This document shows positions 1 through 8,080 of a stretch of 64,000 bases of DNA, one piece after another. A program made the translations under genes and the position numbers. A model generated the notes under the pieces. It was given only the letters and a program-made list of their open reading frames with translations. It was not told where the DNA came from and ran no database searches. This DNA is from Myroides sp. N17-2 (GTDB lineage: Bacteria > Bacteroidota > Bacteroidia > Flavobacteriales > Flavobacteriaceae): contig NZ_NSGJ01000020.1 of assembly GCF_002286775.1 (NCBI RefSeq), positions 22,758 through 86,757 of the forward strand, in the 5' to 3' direction. Position 1 is the first letter of the stretch. Each line of letters opens with the position of its first letter.

Positions 1-402
1 TAGATTATTGGTTTCTCCCAAATTATAAGCTTCAATCCCTGAGTTTCCATAAGTATTAAGTTGAGAGCCGTTCTTATAAACTAGCCATTTCACTCTACTT
101 CTGTATTGGCTTAAAGCCTGCATACGCACACTGAAGTCTGCGTCTTTCTTAGCTCCCGTAGAGAATTCTAGTAAAGTTTCCTCTCGCTTAAGATTTCCTT
201 CACTACCACATCTAGACTCAGTTCCTTTAATATCTAAGTAGATAATCTCTGTACTACTCTGAAGTGACTCTTCATCCCCTGTAGCACTTGTAGAAGGAGA
301 AGTTAACTGATATTCATACCTCATCACATCTATCTTTTCTTGGGCGTTAGCGATAATTGCACTACATAATAAGGTGGCTGATATACACAATACTTTAATC
401 AT
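1..402 (-). CDS. Secreted protein, GLPGLI-like, 3' end outside the window
   Basis: Only the first 134 codons are present; the gene runs off the left edge. The ATG gives a clear Sec signal peptide (MIKVLCISATLLCSAIIANA, cut near AQ at residues 20-21). The mature part starts with a beta-rich stretch (MRYEYQL, then an acidic loop, then TEIIYLDIKG), which resembles the start of Bacteroidota GLPGLI-family proteins of unknown function; that family call is by eye only. The gene is divergent from the MATE gene across a 408-bp spacer. I see the reading frame and signal peptide directly; export to the periplasm or surface is inferred. Confidence 0.5.
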   Translation of the reverse strand, partial: MIKVLCISATLLCSAIIANAQEKIDVMRYEYQLTSPSTSATGDEESLQSSTEIIYLDIKGTESRCGSEGNLKREETLLEFSTGAKKDADFSVRMQALSQYRSRVKWLVYKNGSQLNTYGNSGIEAYNLGETNNL

Positions 403-810
403 AATTTATAATGGTTTTAGTTATTTGGTTTTCTATTTACTCACAACACATATTTATTAACAATTAAAGTTTTCGCAGTTACAACACAATAACCAATATA
501 CTACAAAAACAAAAACTTTTATAAAGATATATTATCATTTTAATCCTAATAATAGAATATATTCACTAATAATCGTTACACCAAACTAACAACTATTTAT
601 TTAGTTTTACAACTAAATAAATAGTTGTAATAGAAATATTCACACACCTCATACTTAAATAACTAATAAACAAACACTTAAAACATTCATTTCTTTTAAA
701 AATATTTACCCCTTAAATACCATTCATATAAAAAAAGGAGAGATGCAAATCATAACTACCTAAAAAAACTATCTTTGAATCCTTAAATTACTTATGACAA
801 TTCATTACCC
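403..810. other. Divergent intergenic spacer with a long perfect palindrome
   Basis: No ORF of credible coding quality is seen. The spacer is very AT-rich and separates two divergent genes. Its only striking structure is the 18-bp palindrome at 589-628. A -7-like box TATCTTTG lies at 770-777 on the plus strand, 34 bases before the MATE start, with no convincing -33 TTG at the right distance. Confidence 0.6.
589..628. repeat. Perfect 18-bp inverted repeat, 4-base loop
   Basis: Arms 589-606 and 611-628 are exact reverse complements (ACAACTATTTATTTAGTT against its complement), separated by TTAC. Both flanking genes point away, so it cannot be a terminator for either, and no T-tract follows on either strand. 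It could be an operator for a dimeric regulator, a cruciform, or the remnant of a mobile element. Confidence 0.8.
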
Positions 811-2229
811 ATGTCGACAACAACTCAAACATCAAAAACCTCTATACTTGCTCTTATCAAACAATCATTCTCTAGCGAGAATTTTGATCTGATGAATATG
901 TCTATTAATAAAGCTGTATTCTTACTTGCTATCCCTATGATGTTTGAGATGCTGATGGAATCTGTATTTGCATTAGTGGATTTATACTTTGTAGGACATC
1001 TTAAAGAGAGTGCGTATGCCATACAGAGTGTCGGTCTGACAGAGTCTCTACTCTCTATTATCTATGCCATCTGTATTGGGATTAGTATGGCGGCTACAGC
1101 TATTGTCGCTAGGCGTATCGGAGAAAAAGATAAAGAAAAAGCCGCACAGAATGCTGCTCAAGCCATCACACTATCCATTATCATCACCATTATACTAAGT
1201 ATCTTAGGCTTTATATTTGCTAAAGACTGGTTACTATGGATGGGAGCCTCAGAAGAATCGGCAGAATATGGATACGGTTATACCAGAATATTACTAGTAA
1301 GCTGTGTGTCTATTATGTTATTATTCTTAATCAACGGAATCTTTAGAGGTGCAGGTAATGCTGCTATCGCTATGAAGAGTCTTGGTTTTGGTAATATTAT
1401 CAACATCATCCTATGCCCTATTATGGTTAGAGGTTGGTGGATATTCCCAGAGATGGGATTAGAGGGAGCTGCTTATTCTACAGCGATTGGTAGAAGTATG
1501 GGAGTGGTTTATCAACTATACTATCTGTCTAAAAAAGACTCTTTAATACAACTTAGACTTCACTACTTTAAGATACAGTGGGAGATGACGTGGAATATCA
1601 TTAAGATAGCCGTACCAGGGATGGTTCAGTATATGATCCCTACTTGTAGTTGGGTGATACTAGCGAGAATAGTAGCACAGAGTGGAGGTGAGATAGGCTC
1701 TTCTGGTTTCCTTACCTGTCTACGTCTATTAGTATTCTTTATATTACCTGCTTGGGGGCTAAGTAATGCAGCTTCTACTCTAGTGGGGCAAAACCTAGGA
1801 AACAACAATCCTGACAGAGCATATAAATCTGTTATTGCTACCCTTAAATACAATGTTCTTTATATGGCGATCGTTACGATTATCTTCTTTACTATGGCGC
1901 AGATACTAGCCTCATTCTTTACTACGGATCCTGCCATTAAAGCTGTTGCTATTCAGGCGATATATATTGGGGCTATAGGGTTCGTAGCTTATGGAGCAGG
2001 GATGACCTTAATGAATGCCTTTAACGGAGCAGGAGATACGATTACCCCGACGATAATCAACGTTGTAGGTTTTTGGTTATTCCAAATACCTTTTGCTTAC
2101 CTCTTGACATATTACTTTGATCTAGGACCTAAAGGAGCTTTTATAGCTATACCTTCAGCGGAAGTTCTAATCGCTATACTTGCTTTCATCTTGTTTAAAC
2201 AAGGAAAGTGGAAACTAAAGAAAGTATAA
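811..2229 (+). CDS. MATE family efflux transporter
   Basis: A 472-residue inner-membrane protein with about 12 hydrophobic segments in two six-helix halves, the normal MATE size and layout. After a polar N-terminus of about 28 residues, the first MATE repeat opens with INKAVFLLAIPMMFEMLMES and the second half starts near residue 245 (TWNIIKIAVPGMVQYM). MATE proteins export cationic drugs or metabolites using a sodium or proton gradient; the substrate here cannot be read from sequence. The gene stands alone and ends at a strong bidirectional terminator shared with the convergent acetyltransferase. A second, dissimilar MATE gene lies at 35267-36640. Confidence 0.9.
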   Translation: MSTTTQTSKTSILALIKQSFSSENFDLMNMSINKAVFLLAIPMMFEMLMESVFALVDLYFVGHLKESAYAIQSVGLTESLLSIIYAICIGISMAATAIVARRIGEKDKEKAAQNAAQAITLSIIITIILSILGFIFAKDWLLWMGASEESAEYGYGYTRILLVSCVSIMLLFLINGIFRGAGNAAIAMKSLGFGNIINIILCPIMVRGWWIFPEMGLEGAAYSTAIGRSMGVVYQLYYLSKKDSLIQLRLHYFKIQWEMTWNIIKIAVPGMVQYMIPTCSWVILARIVAQSGGEIGSSGFLTCLRLLVFFILPAWGLSNAASTLVGQNLGNNNPDRAYKSVIATLKYNVLYMAIVTIIFFTMAQILASFFTTDPAIKAVAIQAIYIGAIGFVAYGAGMTLMNAFNGAGDTITPTIINVVGFWLFQIPFAYLLTYYFDLGPKGAFIAIPSAEVLIAILAFILFKQGKWKLKKV

Positions 2230-2239
2230 TAGCTATATA

Positions 2240-2278
2240 ACAAAGGGCAATAGCTAACCACTATTGCCCTTTGTTTTT
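2240..2278. terminator. Bidirectional rho-independent terminator
   Basis: A perfect 14-bp stem (2240-2253 with 2261-2274, ACAAAGGGCAATAG arm) with a 7-base loop is followed by a T-run on the plus strand. It sits between convergent genes. The left flank and arm share the string TATATAACAAAGGGC with the terminator at 32161. Confidence 0.88.
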
Positions 2279-2750
2279 ATAATTTTGTCCAGTAGTGTTT
2301 AGCTTCTCTAATCATATCTACATGAGGAATACCATCTTCCAAATACTCTTCTGATGACGGTTCGAATCCAAAAGAACCATAGAACTTCTTCAAGTAGCCC
2401 TGTGCTCCTATCTGTATAGCTTGTTCTCCGAATTCTTCTGCTATTTTATCTATCGCATGTTGCATTAATACACGTCCGTATCCATCTTTTCTAAAATCTG
2501 CATGTACAGCGACTCTACCAATAGATATCTCAGGATAACTAACTCCAGGAGGCACTATACGTGCGCATGCTACTACTTGATCTAGCTTAGTCGCAAAGAT
2601 GTGCAGACACTTCTTATCCTTGCCATCTAACTCAGGATAAGGGCAATTCTGTTCTACTACGAACACATCTGTACGCAAACGCATTATATCATATAACTCA
2701 TTCACTGTTAACTCATCAAATACCTTCGTATGCCAATGTATACTATTCAT
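2277..2750 (-). CDS. elaA: ElaA-type GNAT N-acetyltransferase
   Basis: A 157-residue single-domain GNAT protein. It has the ElaA hallmark LRTDVFVVEQNCPYPELDG (residues 25-43) and the acetyl-CoA pyrophosphate loop RKDGYG (87-92) after beta strand 4 (ISIGRVAV). The family transfers an acetyl group from acetyl-CoA to an amine, but the ElaA substrate is not established. The length is typical and no active-site motif is missing. The gene is monocistronic and convergent with the MATE gene, and its stop codon overlaps the T-tail of their shared terminator. Family assignment is strong; the function stays generic. Confidence 0.88.
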   Translation of the reverse strand: MNSIHWHTKVFDELTVNELYDIMRLRTDVFVVEQNCPYPELDGKDKKCLHIFATKLDQVVACARIVPPGVSYPEISIGRVAVHADFRKDGYGRVLMQHAIDKIAEEFGEQAIQIGAQGYLKKFYGSFGFEPSSEEYLEDGIPHVDMIREAKHYWTKL

Positions 2751-2847
2751 AACTCCACGATTTATATTATACTACCAAAGATAATTATTCAAAATTAAGT
2801 TGTCTTATTTTTTATTCAAAACTCATTAATCATACACTGTTAAATTA

Positions 2848-3561
2848 TCAAATGTCAAAATACCCTCCTAAATACATAACTGCTGTTATAGCAGAATTAT
2901 GTAATATATGAAAGAATACTCCATACCAAAATCCTAAGCGCACTCTGACATATCCCATTCCCAATCCTGTTATTAATTGTGGCAATACGATAAGTGGTGA
3001 TAACAACAATATACGCGTATTAACCTCCTCAAAATTAGCAATATGTACATACCCAAATACAACAGCTAAACCATAGAATATATAGGGGTAATACTTAATA
3101 TAAAATGACTGACTCTTATCACCTTTCTGACTAATAAAATAATTCAATAATAAGAACAATACTGTAAACAAGATAGTTAAACCTATAGTTACTGAATCAC
3201 TTATTTTACTTATACTTCCAACAATATAAAAAGCAATAAACACAAACGAAATAATAAGATAGGAAGGCTTATACCTCAACGGCAAACGAAAGGTAATCTC
3301 TTCAAATAGTGGTCCAAAAATAGTGACAAACAACACAAATAATGGCACCCCTAATTCCTTTAATTTAATATCAAACAAATCTGGAGTAGGGACATCTATC
3401 ATCTGATCTATCACAACTCCTAATAGAACAATAGTAAACAAACTTATTAGCCATAACCTAAAGACCAAAACGATCTTCTCAGTCTTAGTAGCAACTATAC
3501 AAGCTAAATCAGGCTTCTTTAAATACTGTATAAAGTCTTTTACTATATTACTTATATTCAT
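2848..3561 (-). CDS. CPBP (Abi/CAAX-type) intramembrane glutamic endopeptidase
   Basis: A 237-residue polytopic membrane protein. It carries the CPBP motif 1 FEEITFR (residues 86-92, catalytic pair E87-E88 and the following arginine) and the C-terminal histidine motif FFHILHNS (216-223), which is the normal arrangement for these intramembrane proteases. About seven hydrophobic segments are visible. Family members process CAAX proteins in eukaryotes and in bacteria are tied to bacteriocin self-immunity and signalling; the target here is unknown. The gene lies downstream of the TonB receptor on the same strand, but a terminator at 3594-3633 separates them, so it is probably transcribed on its own. 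Confidence 0.85.
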   Translation of the reverse strand: MNISNIVKDFIQYLKKPDLACIVATKTEKIVLVFRLWLISLFTIVLLGVVIDQMIDVPTPDLFDIKLKELGVPLFVLFVTIFGPLFEEITFRLPLRYKPSYLIISFVFIAFYIVGSISKISDSVTIGLTILFTVLFLLLNYFISQKGDKSQSFYIKYYPYIFYGLAVVFGYVHIANFEEVNTRILLLSPLIVLPQLITGLGMGYVRVRLGFWYGVFFHILHNSAITAVMYLGGYFDI

Positions 3562-3593
3562 CTTTATTCTAACTTAATTATCCATACAAGATA

Positions 3594-3633
3594 ACAAAAA
3601 AAGCAGCAACCTCATCACTGAGATTACTGCTCT
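3594..3633 (-). terminator. Rho-independent terminator of the TonB receptor operon
   Basis: Read on the minus strand, a 12-bp stem (3620-3631 with 3602-3613, two G-U pairs) with a 6-base loop runs into seven T residues. It ends the receptor transcript just before the CPBP gene. Confidence 0.85.
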
Positions 3634-3694
3634 TACAACAACTTATTAAATGATATACTCTTCTTGTTCAAATATGCTAACTAACCAATTATAA

Positions 3695-6082
3695 TTAAAA
3701 GAAATATCTAAATTTACCTACGAAGCTTCTTCCTGGTTTTTGTAAACTAAAGTTGTCATATACTACTTTATCAAACATATTACGTGCTTCAAAAGTGAAC
3801 TGATACTTTGTGTCTTTTCCAAAACTATACGTTACTAATAAGTCATGAGATACCTGATCTGGCACATCAAACTTTCCATCAGCCCTTGATCCTAAAGATG
3901 GCCAATACAAATAAAATGACTTGATGTACATCACTGAATATCCTAATGTCAGATTGTCATCCTTAAATACTTTATCAAAAGTATAATTAACATCAGCATT
4001 TCCATACATATAAGGAATATTAGGCATTTTGTCTTTATAAATTGGACTTTCTAATCCTCCCACATACTTATTTGTATTAATCATATTTTGATACGTACCA
4101 TTCACACCAATATTGAAGTTTCGCTTATAGAAATACCTAATCTCTCCTTCTATACCTGTATTTTTTATAGAAGCAACGTTCTCAAAACCTAATTTATCTT
4201 TAGTTGCTCCTATCAATTTTTGATGAATAAAATCCTTTGAATCTCTAAAGAAACCATTGACATCAATATTAAACGAATGATATTTACCGATATGTGGTTG
4301 ATAATTTACTCCAAGATTATAATTATAACTCTTCTCTGGTCTAAGGGTTCCTACCCCAACAGTATTCACATTATCTCCAAAAAGCTCATTAGAAGAAGGT
4401 AATCTTATACTCTTCTCAAACGAAGTTTTTAATTGTAAATTATCTAAAACAAATACAGATCCTGTAATACCATATCCAAATTCATTATTGTCTTTTTTGT
4501 ATTCTCTATAAGCATAGTCTCCCCATTGACCTGATGGATTATAAGATTCTGTGTACTTTATATGTTGATTATAGTACTTCCCAAAAGCAGTCACACCCCA
4601 CACTGTACTTGGTGTATATTGGTAACTTAACCCACTAATATTCTTAGTTGTCTCAGATGGTTTATTTTTTAATATATCATTTGGATACAACTCATCTTCA
4701 CCTTTGCGTTTAAAGAAGTTAATCGTATTACTCAAAGAGAAGTTGTGCTTACTACCTAACTTGTAATTAACAATAGTATTCACCATACCATTATTATTCT
4801 TATACTTATACAAGGTACGATTACGTTCACCTCCTTTTTTACCATACATATCTTCATAGTCTACATAATCTCCTAAAAGATTATATCTTCTATAGACTGT
4901 ATCAATCACTTGGTCACTTCCAAGGTTGTAATTAGCATTAATACTTACATCTAGCCCTTCAGTGAATAAATTGTTCTTTTTATATACGAAAGTAGGCATA
5001 ACTATGTCCCCTCGCTGATGTAACTTTCCAAAGACAGTCTGTATTCTAGCTCCTGTTTGTACCTCTTTATAACTCTGTCCTAGATTAATACCAATAGCAA
5101 TACGATCAGCAAAAGACTTATTAACTAATCCTATCTGTCCTACGAAGTTCTCATTGTGATATTTATCGTGGAAGCGTTTTACTTTTACATTTTGACCAAT
5201 GATAACACCTGAATTAATGTCATTAACATCAGCACGTACTTTATAATCATTATCAGAGTAATTCTGATATGCATTTAATTGCGTAAAGAAACCTGACTTT
5301 TTATCTACGAATACGAAGTTCACATTTGTACGATGCGTATTAAATGAACCATACGAATAAGACATATCTAATGAGGTCTTGTCATAGGTATTCGTGATAA
5401 TATTAATAGCTCCTCCTAATGCATCAGATCCAAGACCAACAGGTACTACTCCTTTATATATCTCTATTCGATTAGCAAGGTTAATCGGAATATTATTCAT
5501 CTGAAAAGCAGAACCAAAATTATCCATAGGTATCCCATCGATAAAGAATTTTATCTGATTACCACTATATCCATTTAAAGAAATATTCATATTAGATCCC
5601 ACTCCTCCATCTTCTCTTACACGGATACCACTTACCTTATCTAGAGCATGCCCTATATCCATAGCTCTACTGTGAAGCTTCACAGCATCTACTACTGCTA
5701 CATTATATGCTTTCTCTTTAACTAACTGTACTTTACTTTTCGCTTGTATATTAATCTCCGACAAATTATAGTTATCAGGCTTCAGCGTAATATTAAATGT
5801 CTTATCCCCAGTTAATGTCAACTGCTGTGAGAAAAAAGTATAACCGATATAGCTTACCTCTACAGTGTATTGCTTATTAGATTGTAATTTAGGAATTATA
5901 TACTTCCCATTTGAATCAGTCTGTCCGAACTTATTGTTCTCCTTTATTACTACAGTTGCCCCAATGACAGTCTCTCCTAAATTGTCTTTAACCACTCCTT
6001 GAAGATTAACTAATTCTTGTGCGTATCCTAGATGAATCGTACCCAAGAAGACAACTATAAAGTATTTTATAAAACTTCTCAT
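3695..6082 (-). CDS. TonB-dependent outer-membrane receptor with CarboxypepD_reg-like domain (XusA-like)
   Basis: A 795-residue receptor. I start it at the ATG at 6082, because the open frame beyond it depends on a TTG inside a hairpin and because MRSFIKYFIVVFLGTIHLGYA is a proper signal peptide. Order of domains: carboxypeptidase-D-like beta domain (residues about 24-105), plug (IKFFIDGIPMDN, then LGSDALGGAINII) and a 22-strand-type barrel ending in the outer-membrane signature RYFF. It imports a ligand using TonB energy. The partner is the DUF4374 lipoprotein upstream; by analogy with Bacteroides XusA/XusB the likely cargo is an iron siderophore. No promoter is visible in the 80-bp gap, only a terminator-like hairpin, so expression probably depends on read-through from the lipoprotein gene. 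Confidence 0.88.
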   Translation of the reverse strand: MRSFIKYFIVVFLGTIHLGYAQELVNLQGVVKDNLGETVIGATVVIKENNKFGQTDSNGKYIIPKLQSNKQYTVEVSYIGYTFFSQQLTLTGDKTFNITLKPDNYNLSEINIQAKSKVQLVKEKAYNVAVVDAVKLHSRAMDIGHALDKVSGIRVREDGGVGSNMNISLNGYSGNQIKFFIDGIPMDNFGSAFQMNNIPINLANRIEIYKGVVPVGLGSDALGGAINIITNTYDKTSLDMSYSYGSFNTHRTNVNFVFVDKKSGFFTQLNAYQNYSDNDYKVRADVNDINSGVIIGQNVKVKRFHDKYHNENFVGQIGLVNKSFADRIAIGINLGQSYKEVQTGARIQTVFGKLHQRGDIVMPTFVYKKNNLFTEGLDVSINANYNLGSDQVIDTVYRRYNLLGDYVDYEDMYGKKGGERNRTLYKYKNNNGMVNTIVNYKLGSKHNFSLSNTINFFKRKGEDELYPNDILKNKPSETTKNISGLSYQYTPSTVWGVTAFGKYYNQHIKYTESYNPSGQWGDYAYREYKKDNNEFGYGITGSVFVLDNLQLKTSFEKSIRLPSSNELFGDNVNTVGVGTLRPEKSYNYNLGVNYQPHIGKYHSFNIDVNGFFRDSKDFIHQKLIGATKDKLGFENVASIKNTGIEGEIRYFYKRNFNIGVNGTYQNMINTNKYVGGLESPIYKDKMPNIPYMYGNADVNYTFDKVFKDDNLTLGYSVMYIKSFYLYWPSLGSRADGKFDVPDQVSHDLLVTYSFGKDTKYQFTFEARNMFDKVVYDNFSLQKPGRSFVGKFRYFF

Positions 6083-6102
6083 GTGTATTATTATAATATT
6101 GA

Positions 6103-6139
6103 TGTAAGAAAAAGACAACCTTGTAATTAGGTTGTCTTT
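6103..6139 (-). terminator. Attenuator-like terminator between lipoprotein and receptor genes
   Basis: Minus strand: an 11-bp perfect stem (6129-6139 with 6111-6121, AAAGACAACCT arm), 7-base loop, then TTC and further T residues. It lies inside the apparent operon, 24 bases after the lipoprotein stop and 29 bases before the receptor ATG, so it would reduce receptor expression relative to the lipoprotein. Confidence 0.75.
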
Positions 6140-6162
6140 AATCCGTTTTATAAACTATAGTA

Positions 6163-7407
6163 TTATTTTGAAGCTACTTTAGTAATAGCAGTAATAGTAC
6201 CACCTTCTACTTTCACACCTCTAGTTGCAGTCGCTGTTTCAGCATCCATTTTATAGATAAAACTTCCCTCTTTAGTAGTAATACCAACATAAACTGTCTT
6301 ACCATCCATAGCAGAATAGTTTCCTTTATCAGCAAAACCTAAGTCTTTAATACCTGAAGGTAATCCATCTACCCATTTGAATGTTTTGTTATATACATTA
6401 AGAGTTGCATAACGTACATCTCCTTCTTCTAACTTATTATTCTCAAGTCTAGCGATGAAGTTTCCTTTACCTGCATAGATAAAGTTGTTCACGAAATATC
6501 CGTTAGTCGCTTTTTCTATATCCCAGAAGTAAGTATTGTCAAACTCTAATGTTTTACCATCTATTTTTAAGATCCCTGATGGGTTCTTAGTAAGCACTTT
6601 ACCTTTATCTGTTACATTAGCACTAGAGAATGCATATCCGTCTCCTTTTTCATCTTGTACTAGACCATTTTTAAAGTAACCACCGATATAAGAACTCTTA
6701 TCACTTTTGATTACTTTTTCTAACTTCATACTTGGGTATTCATATACTGCAGCCCATGCTGTATTAGGAAATGACGTTCCCCATACATCACCTTCTATAC
6801 CTCTCATAGAGAAATAAGGAGCTACTAATTTATTCCCCATCTGAGTCAATCCACTGAAGTGTGCTCTTTCTCCGTTGTTAGCAAGCTCAACTGTATTAAT
6901 AACTCCTTGCTTAACGATAGCATCAGAATCTGTATTCACAATGTACCAAGGTGCAATTTCTACTCCTGAACGTGGTATTTTCCACATTACGAAGTCATTA
7001 TCTATAGCTCCATATACTTGTACTGTCTCAGTCACGAAGTTATTAGTCTTCTGTAACTTTCCATTCTTGTTTAAAGCATAAGCTGTCACAGCTCCAGGAC
7101 TACCTTGTCCATATAATAAACTGTAAAATTTATTCTTAGCTGTTAAATAATAACGGTAAGCACCATCTTGCTCAATACCATTATTCTTAAGAGTAACTAC
7201 CCCTTTATCGATATCTTCTACTGTAAGTAAGTAATCTGCAATACCTGTATGCTCTAATGAAGAAGCAGCGATAATAAATCTCTCTGCTTTCTGATTCTCT
7301 CCTCCCTCGTTTGTTTCATCCTTTGGAGTACTGTTATCATCACTACTACAAGAAGCGATACTTGCTACTAAACCTAACACTAAAAGTGATCGTAAATATT
7401 TTTTCAT
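6163..7407 (-). CDS. DUF4374 surface lipoprotein, XusB-like
   Basis: A 414-residue lipoprotein. The lipobox is IASC with the lipidated cysteine at residue 20, followed by SSDDN and an acidic linker to about residue 42. An acidic stretch right after the cysteine matches the surface-export signal reported for Flavobacteriaceae lipoproteins, so I infer that it faces outward. The rest is a beta-strand-rich region with repeated blades, as expected for the DUF4374 fold. DUF4374 proteins pair with TonB receptors in Bacteroidota; Bacteroides XusB, a siderophore-capturing lipoprotein, is to my recollection of this type. It is the first gene of the operon, with a consensus promoter and a Fur-like site overlapping the predicted transcription start. 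Confidence 0.8.
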   Translation of the reverse strand: MKKYLRSLLVLGLVASIASCSSDDNSTPKDETNEGGENQKAERFIIAASSLEHTGIADYLLTVEDIDKGVVTLKNNGIEQDGAYRYYLTAKNKFYSLLYGQGSPGAVTAYALNKNGKLQKTNNFVTETVQVYGAIDNDFVMWKIPRSGVEIAPWYIVNTDSDAIVKQGVINTVELANNGERAHFSGLTQMGNKLVAPYFSMRGIEGDVWGTSFPNTAWAAVYEYPSMKLEKVIKSDKSSYIGGYFKNGLVQDEKGDGYAFSSANVTDKGKVLTKNPSGILKIDGKTLEFDNTYFWDIEKATNGYFVNNFIYAGKGNFIARLENNKLEEGDVRYATLNVYNKTFKWVDGLPSGIKDLGFADKGNYSAMDGKTVYVGITTKEGSFIYKMDAETATATRGVKVEGGTITAITKVASK

Positions 7408-7416
7408 AATTTAAAC

Positions 7417-7439
7417 TTATTTAGACTTATTTTATATAA
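7417..7439. promoter_or_regulatory. Fur-like operator (putative iron box)
   Basis: The plus-strand half-site TTATTTAGA (7417-7425) is followed after 5 bases by TTTATATAA (7431-7439), which matches the mirrored half TCTAAATAA at 7 of 9 positions. It lies between the -7 box at 7443-7450 and the lipoprotein ATG at 7407, across the expected transcription start. The position suits repression by iron-loaded Fur. Confidence 0.5.
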
Positions 7440-7442
7440 CAG

Positions 7443-7474
7443 CAAATATAAAGCATAACTTAACATAAAATCAA
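7443..7474 (-). promoter_or_regulatory. Bacteroidota-type promoter of the lipoprotein-receptor operon
   Basis: Minus strand: -33 TTG at 7474-7472, 21-base spacer, -7 box TATATTTG at 7450-7443. This fits the sigma-ABfr consensus TTG / TAnnTTTG. Predicted start is near 7437, about 30 bases before the ATG. Confidence 0.7.
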
Positions 7475-7508
7475 GTTTTGAGAACTTTTGTTTTTACTTA
7501 ATCTAAAT

Positions 7509-7551
7509 AAACTAAAAAGGCGACTATCTAATTACTAGATAATCGCCTTTT
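7509..7551 (-). terminator. Rho-independent terminator after the DUF937-like gene
   Basis: A 16-bp stem with one mismatch (7536-7551 with 7515-7530) and a 5-base loop. On the minus strand it ends in TTTTT followed by AGTTT, 20 bases after the stop codon at 7571. Confidence 0.85.
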
Positions 7552-7570
7552 ATTCAATATGGTACGTCGG

Positions 7571-8047
7571 TTAAAACAATCCTTTTAATTTATCGATTGC
7601 TCCACCTAATCCTTCTTTTCCTCCTAATAAAGACCCAAGTAAGTCTTGAGCTCCTCCTCCACCTAGTCCACTTAAGATACTAGAAAGGTCAAATCCTGAC
7701 TCTCCTCCTTGTATCTTAGCTACTATAGCAGAGATTACTTGTGGTACTACACCACTTGCAAAACTATCTGCTACGCTCTCAGGCAATCCTAACTTAGCGA
7801 TTAAGCTTGTAGCTAAGTTACCTACCATATCACTAACGATAGGGTTAGACGCGATATTAGATGCTTGACCAGTTAATAAACTTGTTAATCCGCTGATGTC
7901 TCCAGAAGATACACTGTCTTTTAATCCGTTGATAATACTGTCTCCAGTTTCTTTCGTTACTGCGCTTGTAAGGTCAGAAGTGATTCCCCCTTTAGCTACT
8001 TCAGAAGAACTAATTTGTTCTACTAATTTTGTAATTTGCTCTAACAT
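7571..8047 (-). CDS. DUF937/YidB-like helical protein
   Basis: A 158-residue protein with no signal peptide or membrane segment. It is rich in Ser, Gly, Ala and Leu with amphipathic helices and a glycine-rich C-terminal part (GLGGGGAQDLLGSLLGG, residues about 126-142). This composition and the N-terminus MLEQITKLV resemble DUF937/YidB-type proteins, whose function is unknown; the match is by eye. It is the last gene of the serC-serA-like operon (33-bp gap), an order I recall from other Flavobacteriaceae, but nothing in it suggests a role in serine metabolism. Confidence 0.55.
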   Translation of the reverse strand: MLEQITKLVEQISSSEVAKGGITSDLTSAVTKETGDSIINGLKDSVSSGDISGLTSLLTGQASNIASNPIVSDMVGNLATSLIAKLGLPESVADSFASGVVPQVISAIVAKIQGGESGFDLSSILSGLGGGGAQDLLGSLLGGKEGLGGAIDKLKGLF

Positions 8048-8080
8048 AGTTTTATTTTTTTGAGTGATAAAACTACTATA

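Noticed and set aside
2359..2370. GGTTCGAATCC, a tRNA T-loop-like string
   Set aside because: It lies inside the elaA coding frame and no cloverleaf can be formed around it.
3695..6118. The longer frame of the TonB receptor
   Set aside because: It begins with a TTG inside the terminator-like hairpin and puts extra residues before the signal peptide.
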